Source of the DNA: Acetatifactor muris
GTDB lineage: Bacteria > Bacillota > Clostridia > Lachnospirales > Lachnospiraceae
Assembly (NCBI RefSeq): GCF_024623325.1
Contig: NZ_JANJZD010000009.1
Coordinates: forward strand, 62,001 to 126,000
Direction: 5' to 3'
Length of the DNA: 64,000 nucleotides
Each line of letters begins with the position of its first letter. Within the stretch, counting starts at the first letter, position 1. The translations under genes were made by a program, and so were the position numbers. Below the pieces are notes generated by a model. The model was not told the DNA's origin. It ran no database searches and saw only the letters and a program-made list of their open reading frames with translations. Of this stretch, positions 18,234-26,737 are shown piece by piece.

Positions 18234-19352
18234 ATGTATAAAATGAAAAAGAAATTTCGTTTTCCATCTGACAAGGGAAGAAATTATTACTGTATTCTTT
18301 TTGAGGGTCTGTTCAATACGCTGGGCACAGATGTTCTCGGAATGACCACTATTGTGCCCCTTTTTCTGGCAGAATTTGGCGCAAGCCTGACACTGATTGG
18401 TTCTCTCTCCAGCATGCAGAGCATTTTGCATGGAATTACCCCTCTTCTGGCAGGAGGCTTTATCGCCGCGGCAGTGAGCAAGAAGTCGCTCTCTCTGCTT
18501 TTAAACGGAATTTCCCGCGGCGCCATTCTTCTGATTCCGTTTCTGCTCCTTCTGCGCTTTCCGGATTCCGTCATCGTCGGAGCATTCTTTATGGTCATGC
18601 TCCTTTATTTTTGTTTCCAGTCCATGAGCGGCATTATCTGGAATCATCTGCTCGGGGACTGTGTGACCGGCAGACAGCGGGGGCAGCTGGTAGGGACACT
18701 TTTTGCCATATCCGGCTTCATCACCTTTATATCCAGCAATCTCGTCAAAATCATCCGGGATTCTCCTGAGCTGGATCGCTGGACAAAATACGGCATTATC
18801 TTCGGTCTTGCCGGTATTCTTCTGACTTCCTCGGTTCTGTGCTTTATTCCGCTCAGAGAAGAACCTGTGGGAGCAAGTCCCAAAGAGGAGCGCAATGTGA
18901 AGGTCTACCTGAGTGAACTTTTCCGCTGCTTCCGCAACCGGGATTTTAACTGGCTTTTGATAACGAATTGTCTCTCCCATACTTCCTCCATGATCAATAC
19001 CTTCATTTATCTCTATGCCCAGAATTTCCTCAGGCTGCCTTCCACCCAGGTATCCACACTTCTGGTCATTCAGACCCTGGGGGTGATAGCAGGCGGATTT
19101 TCCACCGGACGGGTTTCTTCCCGGTTCGGCTGTAAACGTATGCTGATTTTTGCGGAATCCCTGGGACTTCTCGTACCGGTCTGCAGCCTGACAGCCATGC
19201 ACACACAGTTTCCCTTTTTTACCATGTGTGCCGGCGGAAATGTCTTCGCAGTCAGACCTGTCTATGTCGTCCAGATACTGGTCATTGTCCTGACTCTGGT
19301 TTCCGCGTCCCGGCTGAGACTGATCGTCTACCCTGAAACACAGACAAAATAG
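18234..19352 (+). CDS. Major facilitator superfamily transporter, possibly C-terminally shortened
   Basis: About 372 residues from the ATG at 18234, which has GAGGAG seven bases upstream (the TTG at 18219 has none). Ten or so hydrophobic helices can be followed, with the central cytoplasmic loop near residues 205-225 (REEPVGASPKEERN). Six helices precede the loop. After it helices 7-9 are clear, but the last part (from FFTMCAGGNVFAVRP) is short and seems to fuse helix 10 with helix 12. The normal family length is 400 or more. An internal deletion is therefore suspected. Substrate unknown. Confidence 0.75.
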   Translation: MYKMKKKFRFPSDKGRNYYCILFEGLFNTLGTDVLGMTTIVPLFLAEFGASLTLIGSLSSMQSILHGITPLLAGGFIAAAVSKKSLSLLLNGISRGAILLIPFLLLLRFPDSVIVGAFFMVMLLYFCFQSMSGIIWNHLLGDCVTGRQRGQLVGTLFAISGFITFISSNLVKIIRDSPELDRWTKYGIIFGLAGILLTSSVLCFIPLREEPVGASPKEERNVKVYLSELFRCFRNRDFNWLLITNCLSHTSSMINTFIYLYAQNFLRLPSTQVSTLLVIQTLGVIAGGFSTGRVSSRFGCKRMLIFAESLGLLVPVCSLTAMHTQFPFFTMCAGGNVFAVRPVYVVQILVIVLTLVSASRLRLIVYPETQTK

Positions 19353-19364
19353 AAAGGAGAACTT

Positions 19365-19586
19365 ATGAAATGCGCCCAGATGAAATATGACACCCTGGCA
19401 GAAGTCGTTGCTCCATTTTTACATTGGTTTGAAATATTCTTTCATTCCGTCCGACATAATGATTTCTCCGTCAGCCAGCACAAAAAGCACTTCCGCGTCA
19501 TATGCCGCCGCCAGCGCCATTCCTTTCTCCGGCCCCAGAATAAAACAGGCTGTGGAAAGACCGTCACCGGAAAAACCATCCTGTGA
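19365..19586 (+). pseudogene. Possible gene remnant after the MFS gene
   Basis: An ATG with a very good ribosome site (GAAAGGAG, 5 nt away) lies 12 bp after the MFS stop codon. It opens with MKCAQMKYDTLAEVVAPFLH, but after about 18 codons it runs antisense through the 3' end of apbE, where the translation looks non-coding. I read it as the first few codons of a gene whose remainder was lost when apbE came to lie convergent. No product can be named. Confidence 0.35.
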
Positions 19587-20543
19587 CAAAATGCTCACAC
19601 CGCGGACGCTGCTGACGGAGGGACAACCTGTTGCCGGGTCCAGAATATGGTGATAGCGCACACCGTCCACTTCCACATACCGCTCATAATCTCCAGAAGT
19701 GGAAATGCACCACTGCCCCTCCAGACTCAGTATTCCTATATTGGACGACGTGTCAAAAGGATTGACAATTCCCACTTTCCAGACGCTGCCGTCCGGTTTG
19801 CTCCCCCAAGTCAGGATGCTTCCTCCCAGGGAAATCACTGCCCCGCTTATTTCCGTCTGTTTTTCCAGCAGCTCACAGATCCGCGACAGCGCAACTCCCT
19901 TTCCCACAGCGCCCAAATCAAGCTGCATTCCCTCCGGCAGGAAAATGCGCGCTGAATCTTTCTCCAGTCTGAGTCTGTCGCTTCCGCACAGACTCACCGC
20001 TTCCCGTATGGCCTCCGAAGAGGGCGGCTGGAAATTCTCTCCCTCCCCTTCCGCCGCCCATCTGTCAATATTCCAAAGTCTGCTTACCGGTCCCAGCGTC
20101 ACGTCAAAAGCGCCTTCCGCTTTCTCATACAGTTCCACACAGCTTTGCAGCAGCTGCGCCATTTCTTCGGATAAAGTACAGCCTTCCTCATTTCCCGCCG
20201 AAGCGTTTATCCGATACACTTCCGAAGATTCCATCCGCCAGGACAGCTCCCCGCTCTCCAATTCTGCCAGAAGCGTCATTACCTCCTCCGAAAAAGCTTC
20301 TGCAGTGCCTTCGGTCCCATAGATCGTCTGCCGAATCACTGTTCCCATGGCAGTATCCACGTATTGCCATGCCGCAGTCTTCCCGTTGTCTTTGTCGCTG
20401 TCTGAACTGTCCTCCTGTCCTTCAGCTGTGTCGCCTCCCTCCATTCCGGACAAGTGTCTGTCTCCTCCGGCCCCGCAGCCGCAGCAGGAAAACACTGCCA
20501 GCCACAGTACCAGTACCGTGGCTGATTTCAAAAATCTCTTCAT
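19419..20543 (-). CDS. apbE: FAD:protein FMN transferase (ApbE family lipoprotein)
   Basis: A 374-residue lipoprotein (signal MKRFLKSATVLVLWL, lipobox in the Cys-rich FSCCGCGAG region). ApbE attaches FMN from FAD to Thr or Ser in extracytoplasmic electron carriers. Family motifs are MGTVIRQTIYG near residue 67, the LDLGAVGKGVALSRI segment near 215 and DGLSTACFILGPEKGMAL near 325. It is divergent from a NusG-II domain protein and a Gx transporter family protein, which together resemble the flavinylation and electron transfer gene sets of Firmicutes. A long Asp/Ser-rich linker follows the signal. Confidence 0.92.
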   Translation of the reverse strand: MKRFLKSATVLVLWLAVFSCCGCGAGGDRHLSGMEGGDTAEGQEDSSDSDKDNGKTAAWQYVDTAMGTVIRQTIYGTEGTAEAFSEEVMTLLAELESGELSWRMESSEVYRINASAGNEEGCTLSEEMAQLLQSCVELYEKAEGAFDVTLGPVSRLWNIDRWAAEGEGENFQPPSSEAIREAVSLCGSDRLRLEKDSARIFLPEGMQLDLGAVGKGVALSRICELLEKQTEISGAVISLGGSILTWGSKPDGSVWKVGIVNPFDTSSNIGILSLEGQWCISTSGDYERYVEVDGVRYHHILDPATGCPSVSSVRGVSILSQDGFSGDGLSTACFILGPEKGMALAAAYDAEVLFVLADGEIIMSDGMKEYFKPM

Positions 20544-20672
20544 TTTTTCTTTCCTTTTTGTTATACTGTTTCCAATCGTAACAGTTCAGTGACCTGAACG
20601 GACTGTCATCCGCAGTCAGGTTCCGCATAGCCGGCTTCCTGATTTTGCCTGAATCAGCAGAAAGGTGTCCCG
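20544..20672. other. Divergent intergenic region between apbE and the NusG-II gene
   Basis: Holds an inverted repeat of the TAACAGTTCAG family at 20579-20599 (GTTCAG and CTGAAC) and presumably promoters for both sides. AAAGGTG before the plus-strand ATG at 20673 is the ribosome site. No convincing -35/-10 pair was found by eye. Confidence 0.5.
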
Positions 20673-21098
20673 ATGAACAAATATCCATCCTGGAAAAAAG
20701 CTGCCGCAGCCATCACAGTCTTCCTACTTGTTCTGTGCCTGGCAAGCCTTTCCGCCCTGCTGCGTCCTCCGGAAAGCAATACGCGCTATATTGCAGATAT
20801 TTTTCAAAACGGAAATCGGCTTATGAGTATTCCGTTAGATAATCACACAGAACCTGATACTTTTACCATAACAGGAGAAAATGGCTGCGTCAATGAAATT
20901 GAAGTCCGCCCGGACAGTATCGGCATCATCTCCGCCGACTGCCCGGATAAGCTCTGCGTGGGTCAGGGTTTTATCCAAAATTCCGGCCTGCCCATTACCT
21001 GCCTGCCAAATCGACTTGTGATTATGCTGCGCCCTGCGGATAATTCCGAAGGCAGCTCCGCAGATACTTCTGCCGTCCCCGATGCTGTCAGTTATTGA
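20673..21098 (+). CDS. NusG domain II-containing membrane-anchored protein
   Basis: A 141-residue protein with an N-terminal transmembrane helix (about residues 12-30) and an extracytoplasmic NusG-II-like domain (about 40-120), including SADCPDKLCVGQG and LPITCLPNRLVIML. The two Cys in the D-C-P-D-K-L-C motif are typical of this group. Such proteins occur next to Gx transporter family proteins and ApbE in Firmicutes, the arrangement called EetA/EetB in the Listeria extracellular electron transfer locus. Here the Gx gene follows 26 bp later. Function in electron transfer is inferred from context. Confidence 0.85.
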   Translation: MNKYPSWKKAAAAITVFLLVLCLASLSALLRPPESNTRYIADIFQNGNRLMSIPLDNHTEPDTFTITGENGCVNEIEVRPDSIGIISADCPDKLCVGQGFIQNSGLPITCLPNRLVIMLRPADNSEGSSADTSAVPDAVSY

Positions 21099-21124
21099 AG
21101 AAATCACATACTAAAGGAGCTGTT

Positions 21125-21643
21125 ATGTCCCGGAAAACGTCCATGCCCGTAAAAAAAGTTACCTTCCTGGCACTTTTCACCACATTGTCTCTCGCCGTCT
21201 ATGCCATTGAAAGCGCCATTCCGCCCCTGGCACCCATTCCAGGTATCAAGCCGGGACTTGCTAACATTGTCACTCTGATTCTGCTGCGGCACTTCTCTGT
21301 GAAGGATGCCATCGTTGTACTGCTGTCCAGAATCCTGCTGTCCGCCCTGCTCTTCGGCCAGGCCCTCTCTCTGCTCTACAGCCTGTCCGGCGGCCTGCTC
21401 AGCCTGCTGGTAATGGCTCTGGTCATGAGACTGTTGCAGAAAAACCTGGTCTTCCTCACAGGCGCCATGGGCGGCCTGACACACAATATGGGGCAGCTGG
21501 CTCTGGCTTTTGCCGTCACCTCCACCAAAGGCGTGTTCTCCTATGGGCCTTTCCTGATTTTAAGCGGAATTCTCACCGGTTTATTCACCGGTTTCTGCGC
21601 AGGCTTCCTGGGAAAATACCTGCCCTCCCAACGTTCCGCCTGA
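21125..21643 (+). CDS. Gx transporter family protein (HepA/EetB-like)
   Basis: About 172 residues from the ATG at 21125, which has AGGAG five bases upstream. Five or so membrane helices are visible; AIESAIPPLAPIPGIKPGLAN near residue 20 is the conserved entry of the family (formerly called heptaprenyl diphosphate synthase component I), followed by GLTHNMGQLALA near 120. The family is ECF-transporter-like and is genetically linked with NusG-II proteins and ApbE. With the upstream NusG-II gene it probably forms a two-gene unit. Substrate is unproven; a flavin or quinone link is suggested by the neighbours. Confidence 0.85.
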   Translation: MSRKTSMPVKKVTFLALFTTLSLAVYAIESAIPPLAPIPGIKPGLANIVTLILLRHFSVKDAIVVLLSRILLSALLFGQALSLLYSLSGGLLSLLVMALVMRLLQKNLVFLTGAMGGLTHNMGQLALAFAVTSTKGVFSYGPFLILSGILTGLFTGFCAGFLGKYLPSQRSA

Positions 21644-21666
21644 TGAAAAACTCTCCCTACGGACCG

Positions 21667-22509
21667 TCACAGCGGACCTTTCTCCAGTTCCTGTAAGAGC
21701 TCCCGCATGGCCTTTCCCGTGGCCGGATGCCGAAAATACGGTGCGATGGCAGTCATAGGTTCCAGTACAAAACGCCGATTCTCCAGATCAGGGTGGGGAA
21801 TCACCAGGTCTTCTCTGTCCATCAGAAGTCTGTCATAGAATAAGATATCCAGATCCAGTGTCCTGGGCCCCCACCGCAGCGTTCTCTCTCTGCCGGCAGC
21901 ATTTTCAATCTCATGGAGAGCTTCCAGAAGCTGCTCCGGATTTAAAAGTGTCTCTATCTCCGCCACACTGTTCAGAAAATCTTCCTGCTTCACACCTCCA
22001 TAAGGCTCTGTGACAATACAGTCAGAAACTTTTTTCAGCACAATCTGCGGATGCTCCTTCAGCGCTTTCAGAGCTCCGGACAGATACGCTTCCCGATCTC
22101 CCATGTTGGACCCCAACGCAATATATGCCCGGTGCCAGCTTCGATGTACCTTCACAGATATCATCTCAAAAGGTAAGCGCACCGGCGCATGAGGCTTCTG
22201 AATCTCCAGGTCAACGGCAGAAACCATTCTGTAACGCAGCAACAGCGCATTTGCCATCCTCTCCGCCACAGCTTCCAGCAGTCTGCAGGTATTCTGCCGC
22301 ATCCAGTCATTCATAAACCGGCACACATTTCCATAGTCTGTCGTATATTCCAGTTCGTCACTGACTCCGGCCACATGTGTATCCATATACAAAACAGCGT
22401 TCACATAGAATGTCTGCCCGTTCGTCCTCTCTTCCTCATATGCGCCGTGATGTGCATAAATTTCCAGTCCGTCGATATGAATTTCATCTTCTGCCCATTC
22501 TGAAAACAT
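21667..22509 (-). CDS. folK: Bifunctional dihydroneopterin aldolase / HPPK
   Basis: About 280 residues from the ATG at 22509 (GAGG eight bases upstream); an ATG at 22545 has no ribosome site. Residues 1-115 are FolB-like (dihydroneopterin aldolase: DGLEIYAHHGAYEEER). Residues 120-280 are FolK-like (HPPK: AYIALGSNMGDREAYL, then GPRTLDLDILFYD). The fusion catalyses two consecutive steps of folate synthesis, giving the pyrophosphorylated pterin used by FolP. It follows folP by 45 bp and ends the operon folC-folE-folP-folBK. Confidence 0.93.
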   Translation of the reverse strand: MFSEWAEDEIHIDGLEIYAHHGAYEEERTNGQTFYVNAVLYMDTHVAGVSDELEYTTDYGNVCRFMNDWMRQNTCRLLEAVAERMANALLLRYRMVSAVDLEIQKPHAPVRLPFEMISVKVHRSWHRAYIALGSNMGDREAYLSGALKALKEHPQIVLKKVSDCIVTEPYGGVKQEDFLNSVAEIETLLNPEQLLEALHEIENAAGRERTLRWGPRTLDLDILFYDRLLMDREDLVIPHPDLENRRFVLEPMTAIAPYFRHPATGKAMRELLQELEKGPL

Positions 22510-22554
22510 AAACTCTTCCTCATTTTTATTCTTTCTAATATTCATGGATCCGCA

Positions 22555-23379
22555 TCAGTTCATTCTGTCTTCCTGCATATGAATAATGGCCTCCGCCATT
22601 TTTATGGCTCTCACATTCTCTCTCACATCATGCACCCGCACAAACATACAGCCGGAAAGCACCGCCATGACCGTAGTCGTCAGCGTACCTTCCAGTCTCT
22701 GTTCCACGGGAAGGTCAAGTGTCAGACCGATCACAGATTTCCGACTGCATCCTAAAAGCAAAGGACAGTGAAGCTGCTTCAGCTCCTCCAGTCTCCGAAT
22801 CACTTCCAGATTCTGTTCATAGGTTTTACCAAAACCGACGCCAGGATCCAGTATGATTTTTTCTTCCGGAATACCAGCCTTTTTTGCCAGATGCAAAGTC
22901 TCCTGCAAATCCGAGATCACCTCCGGCAGAAAGGTTTTGTAATCTGCCTCTCTCCGGTTATGCATCAGACAGCAGGGCAGTCCGCTCTCGGCTATTATTT
23001 CCCCCATGCGGGAATCATATTTCAGTCCCCATATGTCATTCATCAGGTCTGCCCCGGCTGCAATACCCGCCAGCGCCACTCCCGGCTTATAGGTATCCAG
23101 GGAAACCGGAATGTCAAAAGCCGCCTTCACCGCCTCTATTATGGGAACTGCCCTCCGGATTTCTTCCTCTTCCGGCAGAACAGTGTAGCCCGGACGAGTG
23201 GACTCGCCTCCGATGTCAATGATATCGGCTCCCGCCTCAATCATTTCCTCCACATGTCGAAGCGCCCTGTCTGTGTCGTTCCACTTTCCGCCATCCGAAA
23301 AAGAATCCGGCGTCATATTTAAAATTCCCATTACATAAGTATGTCCTGAAGTCTGAAATTCTTTCTTTCCGATAAGCAT
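22555..23379 (-). CDS. folP: Dihydropteroate synthase
   Basis: A 274-residue TIM-barrel enzyme joining the pterin pyrophosphate to p-aminobenzoate; the target of sulfonamides. The first pterin-binding signature MGILNMTPDSFSDGG is near residue 17 and the second, AGADIIDIGGESTRPG, near residue 50. Later KIILDPGVGFGK and LLLGCSRKS are also conserved. No p-aminobenzoate synthesis genes are nearby. It is third in the folate operon, 114 bp downstream of folE. Confidence 0.95.
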   Translation of the reverse strand: MLIGKKEFQTSGHTYVMGILNMTPDSFSDGGKWNDTDRALRHVEEMIEAGADIIDIGGESTRPGYTVLPEEEEIRRAVPIIEAVKAAFDIPVSLDTYKPGVALAGIAAGADLMNDIWGLKYDSRMGEIIAESGLPCCLMHNRREADYKTFLPEVISDLQETLHLAKKAGIPEEKIILDPGVGFGKTYEQNLEVIRRLEELKQLHCPLLLGCSRKSVIGLTLDLPVEQRLEGTLTTTVMAVLSGCMFVRVHDVRENVRAIKMAEAIIHMQEDRMN

Positions 23380-23493
23380 CTGCTCTCTCCGTTTCTTATT
23401 TCTCCTGTACTGCTGTTACATTTTCTGTTGACAGATACCGGCTGATACCGCCGCCCTTCCAGTCTGATCGGGGAACTCAGTCCCATCCCCCAC

Positions 23494-24051
23494 TCACATC
23501 TGCAGCATCCGGAAAAAACGCTCCTGCAGCCCGCTGTCTCCCTCGAAGGCCCCTCTCACAGCCATGCTCACCGTTCTGCTGCCCGGTTTCTTCACCCCTC
23601 GCATGGTCATGCACATATGCTCCGCCTCCAGAACCACCATCACGCCCCGGGGACTCAGATGTTCCATAACCGCATCCGCAATCTGTCCCGTCATCCTCTC
23701 CTGCAGCTGCAGTCTCCTGGCATAAATCTCCACCGTTCTGGCCAGCTTGCTCAGCCCCAGCACCTTTCCGTCCGGAATATATGCTATATGCGCCTTTCCG
23801 TAAAAAGGCATCATATGGTGTTCACACATGGAGTAGAAGACAATATCCTTTTCCAGAACCATCTCGCTGTCACCCACGGCAAATACCTTTGCCAGCGGTT
23901 CCGCCGCATCCGCATCCATACCGGAGAAGATTTCCCCGTACATTCTGGCGACTCTGTCCGGCGTCTCAGCCAGTCCCTCTCTGCCCGGGTCCTCTCCGAT
24001 TCCCTCCAGCAAAAGCGCCACTGCTTTTCTGATTTTTTCCTGATCTATCAT
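23494..24051 (-). CDS. folE: GTP cyclohydrolase I
   Basis: A 185-residue enzyme making dihydroneopterin triphosphate from GTP, the first folate step. The zinc and active-site block [20 protein letters not shown] is near residue 75 and [17 protein letters not shown] near 135, giving the conserved zinc ligands Cys-His-Cys. Its start overlaps the end of folC by 4 bp, indicating translational coupling. Length is normal for the bacterial enzyme. Confidence 0.96.
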   Translation of the reverse strand: MIDQEKIRKAVALLLEGIGEDPGREGLAETPDRVARMYGEIFSGMDADAAEPLAKVFAVGDSEMVLEKDIVFYSMCEHHMMPFYGKAHIAYIPDGKVLGLSKLARTVEIYARRLQLQERMTGQIADAVMEHLSPRGVMVVLEAEHMCMTMRGVKKPGSRTVSMAVRGAFEGDSGLQERFFRMLQM

Positions 24052-25352
24052 TTCCGTCCGTTTCCTTTCCCCGCCATATTATCGACTATCTTCATCAGTC
24101 TTCCCAGAAAAGAAAGAGAGCCGAAAGCGACAATGACATCTTCCTTCCCCGCCAGCAGACAGCTCATTTCCACTGCCTCCTCCAGGCTGTCAGCCGCCGT
24201 CACACCTGCATGTACTTTGGCCACCTCCCCGGCCAGCAGATATGCCGGCAGCGCTCTGGGTTCATCCGGTGTGGTTATCGTGATAATCTGATCGGCCAGA
24301 AAATGAGTCCGGGCAATTACTTTTTCATATTCCTTATCCTTCAGCATACCCATGATGTAAATCATTCTCCTGCCGGGAAAATATGCCTTCAGAGACTCCG
24401 CCAGCTTTCCTGCCGCGTCCTCATTATGTGCGCCGTCCACAATAAAATAAGGCTTCCGCCCAATTACCGTAAATCTTCCCGGCCATCGGGTCTCCGCCAT
24501 ACCTTTGCGCTCTTTTTCCTCCGTCACCGGCAACCCTTTCTCCCGAAGGACTTCCAGCACCTCCAGCGCCACTGCGGCATTTTCTATCTGATGCTTTCCT
24601 GCCAGAGAAATCTCAAATTTCACACCGCGGTATGTAAGCTTTTGCTTTTCCAGGCCATAATGTACCCGGGAAATATTGGCCGCCTCCGCAACATGCAGCG
24701 GGCAGCCCGCCTCCGCAGCTTTCTGTGAAATTATTCTCATGACTTCAGGTTCCTGTACCGCGGTAATCACATCACAGCCCTTTTTGATGATTCCCGCCTT
24801 CTGAACTGCGATTTCCTCCAGTGAGTCGCCCAGGTAGCTCATATGGTCCCTGCTGATGGAAGTCAGCACTGCCGCACAGGTATTCTCCACCACATTTGTG
24901 GCGTCCAGCAGACCTCCCATTCCCGTTTCCAGCACCACAATATCACAGCGTTTTTGCTGAAAATACCAGAATCCCAGCGCTGTCTCCATCTCAAAAGGTG
25001 TCGGGTGTGTCATCCCCTCCTGCTGCATCTCCCCGCAGGCCTTTTGGATCAGTTCCATACCCTCGCAGAGAGCGCTCTTTGTAATCGGTCTGTCGTTTAT
25101 CTGAATACGTTCTCTGTATTCGAAAAGAACCGGAGAAAGAAATCTTCCGACTCTGTAACCGCCCTGTCTCAACACCGATGCCAGATATGCGGACACGGAT
25201 CCCTTTCCGTTTGTACCCGCAACGTGCACAAACCGCAATTCCTTCTGCGGATTGCCCATTTTCCCGCAAAGTGCCCGTATATTGTCCAGCCCGGGCACGA
25301 TACCGTATTTCCCGGCCTGTTCTATATATTCAAATACTTCCCTGATATTCAT
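24048..25352 (-). CDS. folC: Folylpolyglutamate synthase / dihydrofolate synthase
   Basis: About 434 residues from the ATG at 25352 (AGGTAGGG just upstream). The frame extends further up to a TTG at 25397 and an ATG at 25382, but neither has a ribosome site. Mur ligase-like: the P-loop [17 protein letters not shown] is near residue 43, [13 protein letters not shown] near 140, and the C-terminal [19 protein letters not shown] near 325. It adds glutamate to dihydropteroate or folates. First gene of the folate operon; no gene for 6-pyruvoyl or dihydrofolate reductase is seen here. Confidence 0.93.
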   Translation of the reverse strand: MNIREVFEYIEQAGKYGIVPGLDNIRALCGKMGNPQKELRFVHVAGTNGKGSVSAYLASVLRQGGYRVGRFLSPVLFEYRERIQINDRPITKSALCEGMELIQKACGEMQQEGMTHPTPFEMETALGFWYFQQKRCDIVVLETGMGGLLDATNVVENTCAAVLTSISRDHMSYLGDSLEEIAVQKAGIIKKGCDVITAVQEPEVMRIISQKAAEAGCPLHVAEAANISRVHYGLEKQKLTYRGVKFEISLAGKHQIENAAVALEVLEVLREKGLPVTEEKERKGMAETRWPGRFTVIGRKPYFIVDGAHNEDAAGKLAESLKAYFPGRRMIYIMGMLKDKEYEKVIARTHFLADQIITITTPDEPRALPAYLLAGEVAKVHAGVTAADSLEEAVEMSCLLAGKEDVIVAFGSLSFLGRLMKIVDNMAGKGNGRK

Positions 25353-25517
25353 CTGCCCTACCTGTATTCCGTCTGTTTCCATATGCTGTGTTATCAATTC
25401 AAATCATTTAATACCTGGATCCGCAGCTTGCCTGTATTTGCTTTTAAACTTCATTTCAGCCATTCTCATAATTTTATATTCCTCCGGTTATACTATAAAA
25501 TGTCACGCTAAAGCGTC

Positions 25518-25548
25518 ATAACAGTTCGGGGCCCTGTCGAACTGTTAT
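25518..25548. repeat. Perfect inverted repeat, TAACAGTTC family
   Basis: ATAACAGTTCG (25518-25528) and CGAACTGTTAT (25538-25548) form 11-bp perfect arms around GGGCCCTGT. It lies 38 bp upstream of the PF06541 gene start. It could be an operator or a 5' hairpin. Related short sequences occur at 6842, 20579 and 52286. Confidence 0.7.
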
Positions 25549-25585
25549 AAGAGTGCATTCACGCACATCCCGAAGGAGAATCATT

Positions 25586-26035
25586 ATGAGGCAGACTCTT
25601 ACCCTTTTTCTGAAAAATTTCCTGAAATGCGGCCTGGCCGGCTGGTGTATGGAAATCAGCTTCACAGCTCTGGACTCCCTGCGCCGCAGGGATATGACTC
25701 TGAAAGGCTGCACTTCCCTCTGGATGTTCCCTATCTATGGCTGTGCCGCTCTTTTTACACCGCTCAGCCGCCTTCTTTGCCGGAAATCCGCCCGGGTACG
25801 AGGCCTGGCCTATGCCGGTCTGATTTTCGCGGGAGAATATCTCACAGGCCGTCTCCTCTCAAAACACAGAGTCTGTCCCTGGGATTATAGCCGCAGCCGC
25901 TGGAACATAGGCCGCATCATCCGCCTGGATTTTATTCCCTGTTGGATTCTCGCCGGGCTGCTGTTCGAAAAGCTGCTCTCTTCCGAATCCGGAAAGCAGC
26001 AGGTAACGGAGCCTCATATTGATTTATCTGCATGA
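25586..26035 (+). CDS. Small PF06541 (ABC_trans_CmpB-like) membrane protein
   Basis: About 149 residues from the ATG at 25586, with AAGGAG seven bases upstream. Four hydrophobic segments; FLKCGLAGWCMEISFTALDS followed by SLWMFPIYGCAALF is the typical opening of the PF06541 family of putative permeases, which have no known function. A second, longer member of the family is encoded at 46079-47053 and shares the AGWC-x-E motif. The inverted repeat at 25518-25548 is directly upstream. Confidence 0.75.
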   Translation: MRQTLTLFLKNFLKCGLAGWCMEISFTALDSLRRRDMTLKGCTSLWMFPIYGCAALFTPLSRLLCRKSARVRGLAYAGLIFAGEYLTGRLLSKHRVCPWDYSRSRWNIGRIIRLDFIPCWILAGLLFEKLLSSESGKQQVTEPHIDLSA

Positions 26036-26081
26036 CAGCTCTGCGTCTTCCTGCTGCAAATCATTTTGCCTGAATCCGGCC

Positions 26082-26468
26082 TTATGTATCCGCATCGTCC
26101 ATATCGTCAAGGTCCACAGAACCAATATCCAGCATATTCACCGTACGCCTCTTCAGTCTGGCTTCTTCTGACTCTTTCAATATAAAATCCTTTACGGTTC
26201 TGGAATTCTTAATATGCTGCAGCACCAGCTGAGGATGTGTGGTATCCCCCGTATAGCAGGTCACGGTCCCCAGACCGAAAATCTTCTCCGCCAGAGTGGT
26301 GCTGTGTGTGACATCCTGAACCTTGTACATATAACAGTCATTCTCCACAGTTTTCAGCAGGCCCTCCGCCACGGTAATCATATCTTCCTTTATCGTATAT
26401 TTTGTAAACGTAAAGGGAAGTCCGAAAAACAGCCATCTTTTTCTCTCCACAAATTCCATTCCATGCAC
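26082..26468 (-). CDS. PH-like (bPH2/YdbS) domain protein
   Basis: About 128 residues, beginning at a GTG (26468, AAGG three bases before) or more conventionally the ATG at 26459. The segment FGLPFTFTKYTIKEDMITV followed by KVQDVTHSTTLAEKIFGLG matches the bacterial PH-like domain (YdbS family), but no transmembrane helices are present, unlike YdbS. The C-terminus ends in an acidic stretch (DLDDMDDADT). It is transcribed alone from a predicted promoter at 26528-26556 with a hairpin at the start of the message. Function unknown. Confidence 0.75.
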   Translation of the reverse strand: MHGMEFVERKRWLFFGLPFTFTKYTIKEDMITVAEGLLKTVENDCYMYKVQDVTHSTTLAEKIFGLGTVTCYTGDTTHPQLVLQHIKNSRTVKDFILKESEEARLKRRTVNMLDIGSVDLDDMDDADT

Positions 26469-26494
26469 CGTCCTTTCTAAATTGCTTTCTGTCA

Positions 26495-26523
26495 GAAACG
26501 TCTCGATTCTTCTCAGACGTTTC
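26495..26523. repeat. 9-bp inverted repeat at the transcription start of the PH-domain gene
   Basis: GAAACGTCT (26495-26503) and AGACGTTTC (26515-26523) with an 11-nt loop. The right arm lies about 5 bp after the -10 element, so it overlaps the transcription start. It could be a repressor operator or a 5'-UTR stem. Confidence 0.6.
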
Positions 26524-26527
26524 CTAT

Positions 26528-26556
26528 AGAATACTTTATTTTACCTGGGCTGTCAA
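26528..26556 (-). promoter_or_regulatory. Predicted promoter of the PH-domain gene
   Basis: On the minus strand TTGACA (26556-26551), a 17-bp spacer, then TATTCT (26533-26528). Confidence 0.65.
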
Positions 26557-26572
26557 CCTGGCTTCCTCCCGC

Positions 26573-26737
26573 TCAGCACCGCTGCCACGACTGCATATTC
26601 TCCGCAAAAATGCCTTGTTCCTGCCGGTATCCCGCAGCCATGCCGGGTAAAATCGGACGCTGCGCCGTCATTTCAAAGAGCAGTCCCCGGGCCCATGCCT
26701 GGGAACTGTCGAAAAACAGCTGATACAACTTTTTCAC
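26573..26737 (-). CDS. Small hypothetical protein directly after trpB2
   Basis: A GTG immediately follows the trpB2 stop codon (TGAGTG), with AAGG seven bases upstream, and opens a 54-codon frame. The protein starts VKKLYQLFFDSSQAWARG, contains FEMTAQRPILPGMAAGYR, ends NMQSWQRC, and looks mainly helical. I do not recognise it. The tight junction argues for translation coupled to trpB2, but the short length means chance cannot be excluded. It could also be the N-terminus of a decayed gene. Confidence 0.35.
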   Translation of the reverse strand: MKKLYQLFFDSSQAWARGLLFEMTAQRPILPGMAAGYRQEQGIFAENMQSWQRC

